64,000 nt of DNA from Donghicola sp041224595 (GCF_041224595.1 NZ_JBGFGN010000108.1:1-64000), one strand, 5' to 3'. Counted from the first letter of the stretch, positions 24,495 through 35,636 are shown. Notes: generated by a model from the letters alone, not told the origin. Program-made: numbers and translations.

Positions 24495-24971
24495 ATGACC
24501 GATAGCATCTCGATCCGTATCTCCCCGTCGCCTATGCGCATCTGGCTGGGCGTGGCCGCCATGATGGGGCTGGGCGCGATCCTGATTTATCTGGCGCTGG
24601 GGCATACGCCTGTGACCTTGGTGTTGCGGGGCTTCCTTCTGGTGTTCGCGGGGCTCGCCATCTTTGGCGGTTGGAAAATGATGCAATCGGGTCAGCTGTC
24701 CCTGATCCTAGAGGGCGACAGCCTGACAGACAGTGCCGGCCGTGTGGTCGCCACCATCGATAATATCGAAAAGGTCGAACGCGGGGCTTTCGCGTTCAAA
24801 CCATCGCACGGGTTCCTGCTTCACCTGAACGAACCCATGCCGCGCGCATGGTTTCCGGGGGTGTGGTGGCGCATGGGGCGCCGCGTGGCCGTTGGCGGTG
24901 TCCTGCCCGGAGGCGAGACCAAGGCCGTGGCCGATATGATCGCCGTCCGCAAATCCGGCATGGAACTGTAA
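24495..24971 (+). CDS. Membrane protein with a PH-like cytoplasmic domain, unknown function
   Basis: The 158-residue protein has two membrane segments (about 15-35 and 40-60) followed by a beta-rich soluble part (about 68-155) that resembles a bacterial PH domain: LSLILEGDSLTDSAGRVVAT, then FLLHLNEPMP. AGGA lies 8 nt before the ATG at 24495. No enzyme motif is visible. It converges with the TadE-like gene with a 4-nt gap. Confidence 0.7.
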   Translation: MTDSISIRISPSPMRIWLGVAAMMGLGAILIYLALGHTPVTLVLRGFLLVFAGLAIFGGWKMMQSGQLSLILEGDSLTDSAGRVVATIDNIEKVERGAFAFKPSHGFLLHLNEPMPRAWFPGVWWRMGRRVAVGGVLPGGETKAVADMIAVRKSGMEL

Positions 24972-24975
24972 TTCC

Positions 24976-25578
24976 CTAGCACGCTTCCCAGCAGACCTGC
25001 GGAGTGAAGCGTGGGCGTGTGATCACGTTCGCCGCCATCTCGAACTTGTCCATGTCGAGCCGCATCGCGAGCGGAGGCGCCCATGTGCCATCCTCTCTGC
25101 GCAGGCCATCCGGGACGTTCACATCGGTTCGCGACTCGACCATGATAATGCGCTCACCGTTCTGAAGAATGGGCAGTGAATCCTCCATCCCGGTCAGATC
25201 GGCGTCATTGAGCGTGTTCGTGATCAAATCGCCGCGCACACGAGACCAATCCACGAGGTAGGCGTCGCTCGTATCGCTCCAGCGCAACACCGTGAATCGC
25301 AGACCGTACCCGGCGCGCCGGCCAACGATTTCGGTGTAAACCTGCTCCATCCCGTTGAGAAAGTCATCGTCCATCGGCACCGTCTCGCGCGAGATCGCAT
25401 CCGCGATGGCATAGGACGCCTTTTGCGAGAGGTTGTTTGTACGAAACCCGTCGAACAGCACCAAAGAGATCAGGAACAGGGTCAGAATCGGCGGCATATA
25501 CAGGATAGCCTCTAGGGTGATGCTGCCATCGGTGCGCTTCAGGAACCGGCGCAGCTTCTGGTGAAGTGCATTGATCAT
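24976..25578 (-). CDS. TadE-like pilus/surface pseudopilin protein (distal)
   Basis: The 200-residue protein has a short basic N-terminus, then TDGSITLEAILYMPPILTLF, the TadE-type pseudopilin signature with Glu five residues after the processing region, a single membrane helix and an extracellular domain. AGGAGCCC lies 4 nt before the ATG at 25578, which starts 1 nt after the stop of the preceding gene. Together with the next two genes it forms a TadE/TadE/TadG set. Other tad genes (prepilin peptidase, TadA ATPase, Flp) are not in the window. Confidence 0.8.
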   Translation of the reverse strand: MINALHQKLRRFLKRTDGSITLEAILYMPPILTLFLISLVLFDGFRTNNLSQKASYAIADAISRETVPMDDDFLNGMEQVYTEIVGRRAGYGLRFTVLRWSDTSDAYLVDWSRVRGDLITNTLNDADLTGMEDSLPILQNGERIIMVESRTDVNVPDGLRREDGTWAPPLAMRLDMDKFEMAANVITRPRFTPQVCWEAC

Positions 25579-25579
25579 A

Positions 25580-26116
25580 TCAGGGCTCCTGAACAAAGGT
25601 ACTCAGCGCGATCAGGGCGACACCCCCGTCAGTTTCGCGCATCATCGCATTCCCGATCGGCAAAGTCGGAAAGATCGGTTCGATTCGCGCGCAGGCCCGC
25701 ATGAGCATCAGTTGGTTCGGCTGACCGGGGTTAAAGTTCACCGCAGGCCGGATCGGTTCAGAGTTGTCGCGGCAATCTGCTTGGGCGGGTAGGCCCGCAA
25801 AGGCGCGGGGCGACACGACCTGCATTTCCAGCATCAAGTCGGTGAAACAGTCCGACCCAAGCATGCCAGAACCCTCGCAGATCAGGGTTTTCAGCTCGTC
25901 ATAGGTCGGCTGGTTGTTCTGGGTTGCGATCCGGACTTCTCGCACTGCGATATCCAGTCCGCGCTCCAACGAAGTGGCCCGCAACATCCAAACGCAGGTC
26001 TCGATGCTCCAGAGCAGGGCAAAGAGAAAGATCGGAAAGACCATGACGAACTCGACCGAGGCCGTGCCGTCGTCGCGGCGCAGGGCGTTCCGCAGGGATT
26101 TGAGAACACACATCAT
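25580..26116 (-). CDS. TadE-like pilus/surface pseudopilin protein (proximal)
   Basis: The 178-residue protein has RRDDGTASVEFVMVFPIFLF, the classic TadE motif (G-x-x-x-V-E-F), at about 14-33, then a membrane helix and an exported domain with a probable disulfide pair. It overlaps the TadG-like gene by 4 nt, so it is translationally coupled. In Tad systems such minor pseudopilins help assemble Flp pili for surface attachment. Confidence 0.85.
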   Translation of the reverse strand: MMCVLKSLRNALRRDDGTASVEFVMVFPIFLFALLWSIETCVWMLRATSLERGLDIAVREVRIATQNNQPTYDELKTLICEGSGMLGSDCFTDLMLEMQVVSPRAFAGLPAQADCRDNSEPIRPAVNFNPGQPNQLMLMRACARIEPIFPTLPIGNAMMRETDGGVALIALSTFVQEP

Positions 26117-27819
26117 TGGGTCAGTCTCAACTGGTTGATCTGGCGACCGATGGCCGAGAAGACCTCTTCGATTTCGACGCCGGTGACGTCAAAATAATGG
26201 GATTCGGTCGACGCACAGTTGCGCAGGACGGTCTTGCCGTTGTCGGGGGCCTCGAACGCGACCGTAAAGATGATGATCCCGTTCGTTTTGGACGCGTTGC
26301 AGATTGAGTTCAGGCGGGCGTTGGCCGTGGCTGCGTTTGCCGTCTCTTCATAGGCGTAGGCGTAATCGTAGAACTGATCGAGTGGCGCACGCCGATCATA
26401 GTAGGGGTATTCAATGAACTTGTAAGCCATTGATGCGGTGGCCCACCGGGCAAAGGTCTCGGGGTAGGTCATGCGACGTGCGTTCGATCCGCCGTCTATA
26501 GAGCTATGGTAGCGGTACCTTTCCTCGTACTGTTCCAGCCGTTCCCAGAAATAGATGGTTCCGTGGTTGAATCTGGACAGATCGTAACTGAACCGGTCGT
26601 CAGCGGGGTTGCTGTTGCCGCGATCATCAATCCAGACGTACGAGTCTCCACTACGGAATTTGTCTTGCAGGTCGTATTGGCTGGTGTTTTCACCATCCGT
26701 CATAAGGACAATAACCTTGAGCGTATCTTCGTCGTCAAAGTCGGCAGGGCGGTCTGCCGCGCGCGCATCGACCCACGCTGATCCGGCGATTTGTTGCGTG
26801 ATCGGGCGGAAGGCCGGATCAAGAAGGGCTGCCCCCCACTTCATGCCGACGTCAATTGCCGTGGCGCCGCCCGCAGTCAGGGCTTTGATGTGGGCCTTCA
26901 TCCAGCCCGTGTTGTTCGCCAGAGGCCACAGCGCGGCGGTGTCTCCCGTCGGGCACCACGGCTGAGTGATAGATGTGCTGTTCTGATCGTTCGAGTAGGG
27001 ATCGAAATGGGCCACGCGCTGATAGGTTTTCGACAGCGACAACGCGGTGGTGTTAAAATCCTCGGAGCTGAAGCTCATGCATTGAGAGTAGCTATGCTCG
27101 GTGGTCATTGGGAAGTAGCCCGCCATCTGGGGGCCCACATTCACTGTGGCGGAGTAGGGGACGATAGACACGGTGGTCATGCCATCCTCACCCTCTTTGA
27201 CGACCGCATCGACAAAATCGCTGGCCGCGGTGTGCATCCGGTCGAGACGTCCGTTATTGCCCATGGACCCGGACACATCCAGCACCAACGAGATTTCCAC
27301 GTTGTTCACGGACTCTTCGGCAGCGCCAGATGCACGGGCGGGCATACTGGTGCCATTGGCTTCGAAATTGTCCATGGACTTTGAATCTTTGTCGTAGGCG
27401 TAGGGCGTGTCCGCATTCTTGCGATAGCCTGCGTCGGTCGCGTTCAGAAACACGGTCGGCACGTCAATTGACGCCGTCGCCTCGACTCGGCGCATGTTCA
27501 GGCCTTCTTCGACGTTGATCGACGTAAGAGACTCTTCGATCCCTGCGGCACGAAAGTAGCTGCGCACCACCTCTTCGGGGTCTGCCATTTGGTCAAGGTC
27601 TGCTGCAGCCAGAACCGCACGGTCCAGAGTGTTTTGAAGTCGCGTCCGCTCGAACTCGTGCATCATGACGTCGATTGCGATGTAGCCGAACCAGATCATG
27701 AAGGGGAATTGCCAGAGGAACTGAAGCGAGATGACACCATCCTCGTTGCGCCCAAATTGGGCGCAAAAGCCCTTGAACCGGCGGGCGATTGTATTGGTGG
27801 TTTGCTCCGACTTCTTCAT
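26113..27819 (-). CDS. TadG-like protein with von Willebrand A domain
   Basis: A 568-residue protein. An N-terminal TadE/G segment (RNEDGVISLQFLWQFPFMIW) and membrane helix lead to a large extracellular von Willebrand factor A domain. The metal-binding MIDAS motif is DVSGS at 181-185, with supporting Thr and Asp in LMTDGENTS. Such proteins sit at the base or tip of Tad pili and contribute to adhesion. The start was placed at ATG 27819; a GTG 7 codons upstream is possible. First gene of the three-gene operon. Confidence 0.88.
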   Translation of the reverse strand: MKKSEQTTNTIARRFKGFCAQFGRNEDGVISLQFLWQFPFMIWFGYIAIDVMMHEFERTRLQNTLDRAVLAAADLDQMADPEEVVRSYFRAAGIEESLTSINVEEGLNMRRVEATASIDVPTVFLNATDAGYRKNADTPYAYDKDSKSMDNFEANGTSMPARASGAAEESVNNVEISLVLDVSGSMGNNGRLDRMHTAASDFVDAVVKEGEDGMTTVSIVPYSATVNVGPQMAGYFPMTTEHSYSQCMSFSSEDFNTTALSLSKTYQRVAHFDPYSNDQNSTSITQPWCPTGDTAALWPLANNTGWMKAHIKALTAGGATAIDVGMKWGAALLDPAFRPITQQIAGSAWVDARAADRPADFDDEDTLKVIVLMTDGENTSQYDLQDKFRSGDSYVWIDDRGNSNPADDRFSYDLSRFNHGTIYFWERLEQYEERYRYHSSIDGGSNARRMTYPETFARWATASMAYKFIEYPYYDRRAPLDQFYDYAYAYEETANAATANARLNSICNASKTNGIIIFTVAFEAPDNGKTVLRNCASTESHYFDVTGVEIEEVFSAIGRQINQLRLTQ

Positions 27820-27961
27820 CTTACTCTCGAAAAAGGTCACTCATATTCGAAAGGGTGTATTTCAATACCTTATGGCAGGATTGGGGCATCCGGCGGGCAA
27901 ACTTGGGGTAATAGTTAATTTTGTATTAACGGAATTTCCTTTTTGTTTGGCGTAGTTCGAT

Positions 27962-27987
27962 GATGCCTGCCTCGAAGGATAGGCATC
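27962..27987. other. Stem-loop in the gdhA upstream region
   Basis: GATGCCT (27962-27968) and AGGCATC (27981-27987) form a 7-bp stem with a 12-nt loop, without a T-run. Possibly a leader element or an operator between the tad operon and gdhA. Confidence 0.35.
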
Positions 27988-28034
27988 GTCTCGATAGTTC
28001 AGATGCGCGGTGCAGGTGATTGTGGGAGGCTGTT

Positions 28035-28043
28035 TTATCCACA
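28035..28043 (+). promoter_or_regulatory. Perfect DnaA-box sequence upstream of gdhA
   Basis: TTATCCACA, the consensus 9-mer, 43 nt upstream of the gdhA start. It is single, so not an origin. A chance match is possible (about one every 130 kb per 9-mer when both strands are counted). Confidence 0.35.
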
Positions 28044-28085
28044 GGCGTGGAGAAGATGGTCAGTAATCAAGGGAGAGGCCTGCCG

Positions 28086-29516
28086 ATGCGTCCACCAAAG
28101 GAACCGACATTCCGCGAAAGCGTCGATATGATGTTCAACCGCGCCGTGGCGCTGATGGACTTGTCCCCGGGCCTAGAGGAAAAGATCCGTGTGTGTAATT
28201 CTACATATACTGTCAGGTTCGGGGTGCGGCTGCGCGGGCAGATATTCACATTTACAGGTTATCGCTCGAACCACTCCGAGCATATGGAGCCTGTAAAGGG
28301 CGGCATCCGCTATGCCCTGTCCGTCGATCAGGACGAGGTCGAGGCCCTGTCGGCGCTCATGACCTTTAAGTGCGCGCTGGTCGAGGCGCCGTTCGGCGGC
28401 TCCAAGGGCGGGCTCTGCATCGACCCCACCCAGTGGGAGGTCAACGAGCTAGAGCAGATCACCCGCCGCTTTGCCTATGAGCTGATCAAGCGCGACCTGA
28501 TCAACCCCAGCCAGAACGTGCCCGCCCCTGACATGGGCACTGGCGAGCGCGAGATGGCTTGGATCGCGGACCAATATGCGCGGATGAACACCACCGACAT
28601 CAACGCCAAGGCTTGCGTCACCGGCAAACCCCTGAACGCGGGCGGGATCGCCGGACGGGTCGAGGCCACGGGGCGGGGTGTGCAATACGCCTTGCGCGAA
28701 TTCTTCCGCCACCCAGAGGATATCAAGGCCGCAGGCCTCAAGGGCACGCTCGAGGGCAAGAAAGTCATCGTGCAGGGTCTGGGTAATGTGGGCTACCACG
28801 CGGCCAAGTTCTTGGGCGAAGAAGATGGCTGCAAAATCATCGGCATCATCGAGCGGGACGGCGCGCTCTTTGACGAGAGCGGGATCGACGTCGAAGCCGT
28901 CCGCCAGTGGATCATCAAACATGGCGGGGTCAGCGGCTATCCCGACGCCGCCCACCACGCCGAGGGCGCCGCGGTTCTGGAAGAGTCGTGCGACATCCTG
29001 ATCCCCGCCGCGATGGAAGGCGTGATCAACATGGGCAACGCCGACCGGATCAAAGCGCCCCTGATCATCGAGGCCGCGAACGGCCCCGTCACGGCGGGCG
29101 CGGACGACATCCTGCGCAAGAAGGGCACTGTGATCATCCCCGACATGTACGCCAACGCGGGCGGTGTGACGGTGTCGTATTTCGAGTGGGTCAAGAACCT
29201 GAGTAAGATCCGCTTTGGCCGGATGCAGCGCCGTCAGGAAGAGGCGCGGCACGAGCTGATCGTCAAGGAACTGGAGCGTCTGGACCACTATCTGGGCGAC
29301 AGCTGGTCGATGACACCGGATTTCAAAGAGAAATACCTGCGCGGGGCAGGAGAGCTGGAACTGGTCCGCTCTGGCCTCGATGACACCATGAGGATTGCCT
29401 ATCAGGCCATGCGCGAGGTCTGGCACAGCCGTGATGACGTTGAGGATCTGCGGACGGCCGCCTATCTGGTGGCGATCAGCAAGGTTGCGATGAGCTATCA
29501 GGCCAAGGGACTGTAG
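28086..29516 (+). CDS. gdhA: Glutamate dehydrogenase (Glu/Leu/Phe/Val family)
   Basis: Interconverts glutamate and 2-oxoglutarate plus ammonia with NAD(P). The 476-residue protein has the catalytic GGSKGG lysine region (EAPFGGSKGGLCIDP), PVKGGIRY for substrate binding, and a Rossmann motif GLGNVGYHAA for the coenzyme. The ATG at 28086 (MRPPKEPTFRESVDMMFNRA) has AAGGGAGAGG 7 nt upstream and matches the family start; ATG 28056 and TTG 28020 are alternatives. It stands alone between the divergent tad operon and dnaG. Confidence 0.93.
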   Translation: MRPPKEPTFRESVDMMFNRAVALMDLSPGLEEKIRVCNSTYTVRFGVRLRGQIFTFTGYRSNHSEHMEPVKGGIRYALSVDQDEVEALSALMTFKCALVEAPFGGSKGGLCIDPTQWEVNELEQITRRFAYELIKRDLINPSQNVPAPDMGTGEREMAWIADQYARMNTTDINAKACVTGKPLNAGGIAGRVEATGRGVQYALREFFRHPEDIKAAGLKGTLEGKKVIVQGLGNVGYHAAKFLGEEDGCKIIGIIERDGALFDESGIDVEAVRQWIIKHGGVSGYPDAAHHAEGAAVLEESCDILIPAAMEGVINMGNADRIKAPLIIEAANGPVTAGADDILRKKGTVIIPDMYANAGGVTVSYFEWVKNLSKIRFGRMQRRQEEARHELIVKELERLDHYLGDSWSMTPDFKEKYLRGAGELELVRSGLDDTMRIAYQAMREVWHSRDDVEDLRTAAYLVAISKVAMSYQAKGL

Positions 29517-29666
29517 CGCTACACTCTGCGGCGGCGGGGCTGTTTGGTCTACGTGGAGCCGTGAGTATTTTTGCAAAGCAGAAAGAGGCAGGTCCGCGCG
29601 AAAGGGTGGGCCTGTCTCTGCGTTCGGGGGCTGGACATCCCGCGAGCGTGGGGGGATATTCGGCCA

Positions 29667-31646
29667 ATGAGTTTGCCCCCCAATTTCATCGAAGAGCTGC
29701 GCACCCGTGTGAGCCTGTCCCAAGTGGTCGGGCGCAAGGTCGTGTGGTCGAAAAAGTCCAACCGCGCCAAGGGGGATTGGTGGGCGTCGTGTCCCTTTCA
29801 TCAGGAAAAATCTGCGTCTTTTCATGTGGATGACCGCAAGGGATTTTATTATTGCTTTGGGTGTCATGCCAAAGGGGACGCGCTGACCTTTGTTCAAGAA
29901 ACCGAGAATGTCGGTTTCATGGAAGCGGTCGAGATTCTGGCCCGTGAAGCTGGCATGCCTATGCCCGCCCGTGATCCGCAGGCCGCCAAGAAGGCGGACC
30001 GCCGCAGCCAATTGGCTGAGGTCATGGAAGAGGTTGTCAAATTCTATCGGATGCAGCTCAAGACAGGGGCCGCGCAGGACGCGCGGGCCTATCTGGATCG
30101 GCGCGGTTTGGGGATGAAAGGGCAGGACCGGTTCGAGATCGGCTATGCTCCGAACGAGAGCCAAGCCACGTGGAACCATCTGAAGGGCAAGGGCATCCCC
30201 GACGAGATGATCATTGCCACCGGAGTGTGCGCGGAGTCTGATCGGGGCGGGGCGCCCTATGACCGGTTTCGCGGGCGCATCATGTTCCCGATCCGCGATG
30301 CACGGGGGCGGTGTATTTCCTTTGGCGGGCGGGCGATGGACCCGAATGCGCGGGCGAAATACCTGAACGGTCCCGAGACAGAGCTCTTTGACAAGGGCAA
30401 CAGCCTGTACAACCACGGACCTGCGCGCGAGGCGGTGGGGCGGGGGCAGACCCTGATTGTGGCCGAAGGCTATATGGATGTGATCGCGCTGGCTTTGGCG
30501 GGGTTCGAGGGGGCGGTTGCGCCACTCGGCACGGCGATCACGCCAGAGCAGCTGCAACTGATGTGGCGGATCAGCCCCGAGCCTGTGATTGCTTTGGATG
30601 GGGACAAGGCTGGCGTGCGCGCCGCCTACCGGTTGGTGGATGTGGCGCTGCCGCTACTCGAAGCGGACAAAGCCCTACGTTTTTGCCTGATGCCCGAAGG
30701 GCAGGACCCCGACGATCTGATCAAGGCCAAAGGCCCCGAGGGCATGGCCGAGATTTTGGGCACCGCGATGCCTTTGATCGACATCCTCTGGCGCCGCGCC
30801 ATCGAGGATCAGGTGTTCGACAGCCCAGAGCGTAAGGCCGGCTTGGACAAACGCCTGCGCGAAGAGATCAAACAGATACGCAGCCCTGATCTGCGCAGCC
30901 ATTACGGCCACGCGATCAAGGAGTTGCGGGCAGGGCTCTTTGGCACTGCGGTCAGCGCCGAAGAGCCGCGCCGCGAATGGACCCCGCGCCAGAATTGGCA
31001 GCCGCGTCAGGGCGGGGGGCGCCGTCCTTGGGGGGCGCCGCCGTCGAAACCGTTGGGTACGACACTGACGTCGGCCTTGGTGCAGGACGAGAATTTCGAA
31101 ATTTCCCTGCGGGAGGCCGTGGTGCTGGCTACCATCGTATCGACCCCCATGGTGCTGGAAGAGGCGATGGACCTGCTTGAGGCGATGGAATGTCAGTCCG
31201 CCGATCACAACACCCTGCGCGGGGCGCTGCTGATGATGAACGGACGGTCCAATGCCTTCCGCGCGGAGCTCGAGGCATTGGTGGGCGGTGAAATCCTTGA
31301 AAACCTGCTGAGACAGAACCATATCTCCATTTGCCCGTCGGTCCGGCGTGCAGGCGATCTGGAAACGGCCAAGTTGACCCTCATGGAAGAGACGGCAAAG
31401 CTGAAGGCAGCACATGGCCGTCTGGCGGAAATAGCCGAGGCAACCGAAGAGCTGACAGGCGCCGCGGACGAAGCGATCACCTACCGGCTGGGGCAGGCTG
31501 CCTTGGCCTTTGACCGTGCGACCCGCGCACAGCAGGAAGACACAACAGAATACGAGAAGGCCGACAACGGCATGCGCGTGGACCGAAAAGAGCGCGAGGC
31601 CCTTCATGGGCTGCTCGCGAACCTCGGAAAAACGCCGAAACATTGA
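29667..31646 (+). CDS. dnaG: DNA primase
   Basis: Makes RNA primers for DNA replication. The 659-residue protein has the CHC2 zinc finger (Cys42, His45, Cys63, Cys66), the RNA polymerase core, and a TOPRIM domain with VAEGYMD (about 265) and ALDGDKAG (about 310). A C-terminal helicase-binding domain follows (about 480-655). Upstream frames run to 29571, but MSLPPNFIEELRTRVSL is the standard start. It is followed by rpoD, the usual macromolecular-synthesis pairing. Confidence 0.97.
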   Translation: MSLPPNFIEELRTRVSLSQVVGRKVVWSKKSNRAKGDWWASCPFHQEKSASFHVDDRKGFYYCFGCHAKGDALTFVQETENVGFMEAVEILAREAGMPMPARDPQAAKKADRRSQLAEVMEEVVKFYRMQLKTGAAQDARAYLDRRGLGMKGQDRFEIGYAPNESQATWNHLKGKGIPDEMIIATGVCAESDRGGAPYDRFRGRIMFPIRDARGRCISFGGRAMDPNARAKYLNGPETELFDKGNSLYNHGPAREAVGRGQTLIVAEGYMDVIALALAGFEGAVAPLGTAITPEQLQLMWRISPEPVIALDGDKAGVRAAYRLVDVALPLLEADKALRFCLMPEGQDPDDLIKAKGPEGMAEILGTAMPLIDILWRRAIEDQVFDSPERKAGLDKRLREEIKQIRSPDLRSHYGHAIKELRAGLFGTAVSAEEPRREWTPRQNWQPRQGGGRRPWGAPPSKPLGTTLTSALVQDENFEISLREAVVLATIVSTPMVLEEAMDLLEAMECQSADHNTLRGALLMMNGRSNAFRAELEALVGGEILENLLRQNHISICPSVRRAGDLETAKLTLMEETAKLKAAHGRLAEIAEATEELTGAADEAITYRLGQAALAFDRATRAQQEDTTEYEKADNGMRVDRKEREALHGLLANLGKTPKH

Positions 31647-31761
31647 ACGTTAAGGGGAATCGGGCGAAAAACCCTGATCAAGAGGTGCGCGAATCAGAAC
31701 GAATCAGTTATTGAGTCGTACTGACCGGCGCGAATCACGCCCGCCAAGGAGCAAAGACCAC

Positions 31762-33758
<1,997 letters not shown>

Positions 33759-33762
<4 letters not shown>

Positions 33763-34016
33763 GGACGCTGGTCATATTTTTGATCGTGTTTGGCGCGGGG
33801 ATCGGGATACCGATCCTCGCGCTTTTCAATTGTGGTGGCTGGAACGAAGGCACGATGCAGGTGGACTACTGCGTCGTTGATACGCCCGACCTGCGCTACA
33901 TGGCAGAGGTCGTGTATGCCATGATCCTGCTGTCCTCCTTCACGCTTGGCCTGCCTATCTTTGTTTACCTCATGATCTTGTTGGCGCTGGCACTGCTCTT
34001 GCGGTGGCTTTCTTAG
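33759..34016 (+). CDS. Small membrane protein coupled to rpoD
   Basis: The 85-residue protein has two membrane segments (about 3-24 and 52-83) around a short loop with two cysteines (FNCGG, DYCVVD). It starts at a GTG that overlaps the rpoD stop (GTGA), so its translation should follow that of rpoD. No family recognised. Confidence 0.7.
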
Positions 34017-34187
34017 AAGGGTTTTCCGTCCCCTGACGCCGTTTCGCTTGGGGGCGCTCTAAAACGGGTGTTGCCCAAGTCGTACCTATTCAAAGGGAGT
34101 GCGCGCACAGGCAATTTGCGAGGCCTCATCGGCCTTTGGGAGCGGGGCAAAGCGCGCTTCGATGAAATCATCAAGGGAAGGTCAGTC

Positions 34188-34364
34188 ATGGAAGTTTCTT
34201 CTTCGTCATCAATGATGGCTGCACAGATCGCAGCGACCAATAAGCCGGAGCTGGAACAAGGCGATGCTCCGCAAAAGACCCCGGCGGATCGTGCATCGGA
34301 CACGATCTCCCTGTCCCCCGCCGCGCGGGCCAGGCTGGACGCGGACGCCAAGAATACACCCTGA
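34188..34364 (+). CDS. Small protein of a tandem paralog pair (first copy)
   Basis: A 58-residue protein, MEVSSSSSMMAAQIAAT..., ending SDTISLSPAARARLDADAK. It shares both ends with the 55-residue protein encoded at 34520: an N-terminal M-x-VSS-x-SS-x-MAAQ motif and a C-terminal DT(I/V)SLSP-x-A-x-A-x-L motif around a variable Pro/Ala-rich linker. AAGGGAAGG lies about 6 nt before the ATG. The longer frame from 34068 has no such site. Function unknown. Confidence 0.7.
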   Translation: MEVSSSSSMMAAQIAATNKPELEQGDAPQKTPADRASDTISLSPAARARLDADAKNTP

Positions 34365-34519
34365 CGGGTGCCGCAGGCGCGTGGCGTTCTGGGTGACCCT
34401 AGGGCAAGCTAACAGTTTGAGTGAGAGGTCGTTGGACACTCCAAGGCGTTTCTAACCGCGGTGGTGCCAATCATCGCAGGGACACCTTGTGACTGTAACT
34501 TGTAATCAGGAAAAGACCG

Positions 34520-34687
34520 ATGAACGTTTCGTCTGCAAGCAGCGCGATGGCAGCACAGGTTGCTGCGTCATCGCCTCAGCCGACCCAAGCACCCGCTGCG
34601 GCCAAGGCGCCAGCGGCGGCCACAGACACTGTATCGCTGTCACCGCAAGCCCAGGCAAAACTGGCCGCGCATAAGTGTTGTGGCTGA
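34520..34687 (+). CDS. Small protein of a tandem paralog pair (second copy)
   Basis: A 55-residue protein beginning MNVSSASSAMAAQVAAS and ending TDTVSLSPQAQAKLAAHKCCG. It is a clear relative of the 58-residue protein 155 bp upstream, with conserved ends and a diverged Ala/Pro-rich middle. CAGGAAAAGACC precedes the ATG. Unlike the first copy it ends in two cysteines. A strong palindromic terminator follows. The amphipathic DTVSLSP motif occurs in many short bacterial proteins, some linked to motility, but I cannot assign a role. Confidence 0.7.
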   Translation: MNVSSASSAMAAQVAASSPQPTQAPAAAKAPAAATDTVSLSPQAQAKLAAHKCCG

Positions 34688-34704
34688 TACTCTGACCCAA
34701 ACGA

Positions 34705-34730
34705 AAAGGGCGCCCCATGGGGCGCCCTTT
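34705..34730. terminator. Bidirectional terminator
   Basis: A perfect 26-nt palindrome: AAAGGGCGCCCC, a central AT, then GGGGCGCCCTTT. It separates the small-protein pair from the convergent SDR gene. Confidence 0.85.
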
Positions 34731-34747
34731 GCACGTCTTGCCGCCGC

Positions 34748-35506
34748 TTACGCTTGCGGCGGTTGCCCGTTGCTGGCGGACAGGCCGCCATCCACGGGCA
34801 GGTTCACGCCGTTGACAAACCGCGCATCGTCCGAGGCCAGAAAGGCGATGACGTCCGCGATGTCCTCGGGCTCGGCGGGGCGGCCAAGGGGGATGCGCTC
34901 CATAAATTTCTGAATTTTGTCGTCATTGCCCAAGATGCCCGTCGTCATCTCGGATTTCGTCAGGGACGGGCAGACGGCATTCACACGCACGCCGCTGTTG
35001 CGGGCATCCAAGGCCAGCGCGCGGGTCAGGTTGGTGACGCCGCCTTTGGCCGCGTTATAGGCAAACATGTTCCAGTCGCCACCGATCCCCGACACAGAGC
35101 TGGTCATGACCACGTTGCCCTTAGACTCTTTCAGCGCGGACCACGCAGCCTTGGTGACCAGATAGGCGCTGGTCAGATCGGTCTCGATGACCTTGTGCCA
35201 GTCCTCGGGGGTGACATCGTCGATGCTGCCCATGACGGCGGTGCCCGCGTTGTTCACCAAGACGTCGATCTGGCCATAAGCGTCGAGCGCGCCTTGGGCG
35301 ATCTTGTCCGCGCCCTCTTGCTGACTGACATCGGCCACGACGACCGTGCTGTTCGGGATATCCTTGGCCACGTCCTGAAGCTTGTCCTCGCTGCGGGACA
35401 CAAGCACGACATGCGCGCCTTCGCGGCCAAAGCGGCGGGCGGTTGCCGCGCCGATCCCCGAAGAGGCGCCGGTCACGATGACGGTTTTTCCGGTAAAGCG
35501 GGTCAT
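34748..35506 (-). CDS. Short-chain dehydrogenase/reductase (SDR)
   Basis: NAD(P)-dependent oxidoreductase of 252 residues with classical SDR motifs: TGASSGIG (about 11-18), NNAGT, the catalytic Ser (MTSSVSG) and YNAAKGG holding Tyr and Lys. The C-terminal end (DIADVIAFLASDDARFVNGV) is typical of FabG-like SDRs; substrate unknown. CAGGAGATTACC precedes the ATG at 35506; the frame continues upstream without a better start. Confidence 0.9.
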   Translation of the reverse strand: MTRFTGKTVIVTGASSGIGAATARRFGREGAHVVLVSRSEDKLQDVAKDIPNSTVVVADVSQQEGADKIAQGALDAYGQIDVLVNNAGTAVMGSIDDVTPEDWHKVIETDLTSAYLVTKAAWSALKESKGNVVMTSSVSGIGGDWNMFAYNAAKGGVTNLTRALALDARNSGVRVNAVCPSLTKSEMTTGILGNDDKIQKFMERIPLGRPAEPEDIADVIAFLASDDARFVNGVNLPVDGGLSASNGQPPQA

Positions 35507-35622
35507 GGTAATCTCCTGTAAACTATTCAAATTCGAGGCCGCAGCCGCGTCGCTGGCTCAACGGGAGATGCGCGGGATCGTTCCAAATCCGGCGCGCGGT
35601 CCAAGGTCACGTTGGCGCGAGC

Positions 35623-35636
35623 CACGTCATGACGTG
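35623..35636. promoter_or_regulatory. Palindromic operator candidate between SDR and yjbQ-like genes
   Basis: CACGTCATGACGTG is a perfect 14-bp palindrome in the 253-bp divergent intergenic region, followed within 20 bp by two CCATACG repeats. It looks like a regulator binding site; no regulator gene is next to it. Confidence 0.4.

Noticed and set aside
28449..30557. A 702-codon open frame on the minus strand
   Set aside because: It lies antisense to gdhA and dnaG, both unmistakable; long antisense frames are common in GC-rich genes, and the product matches no family.
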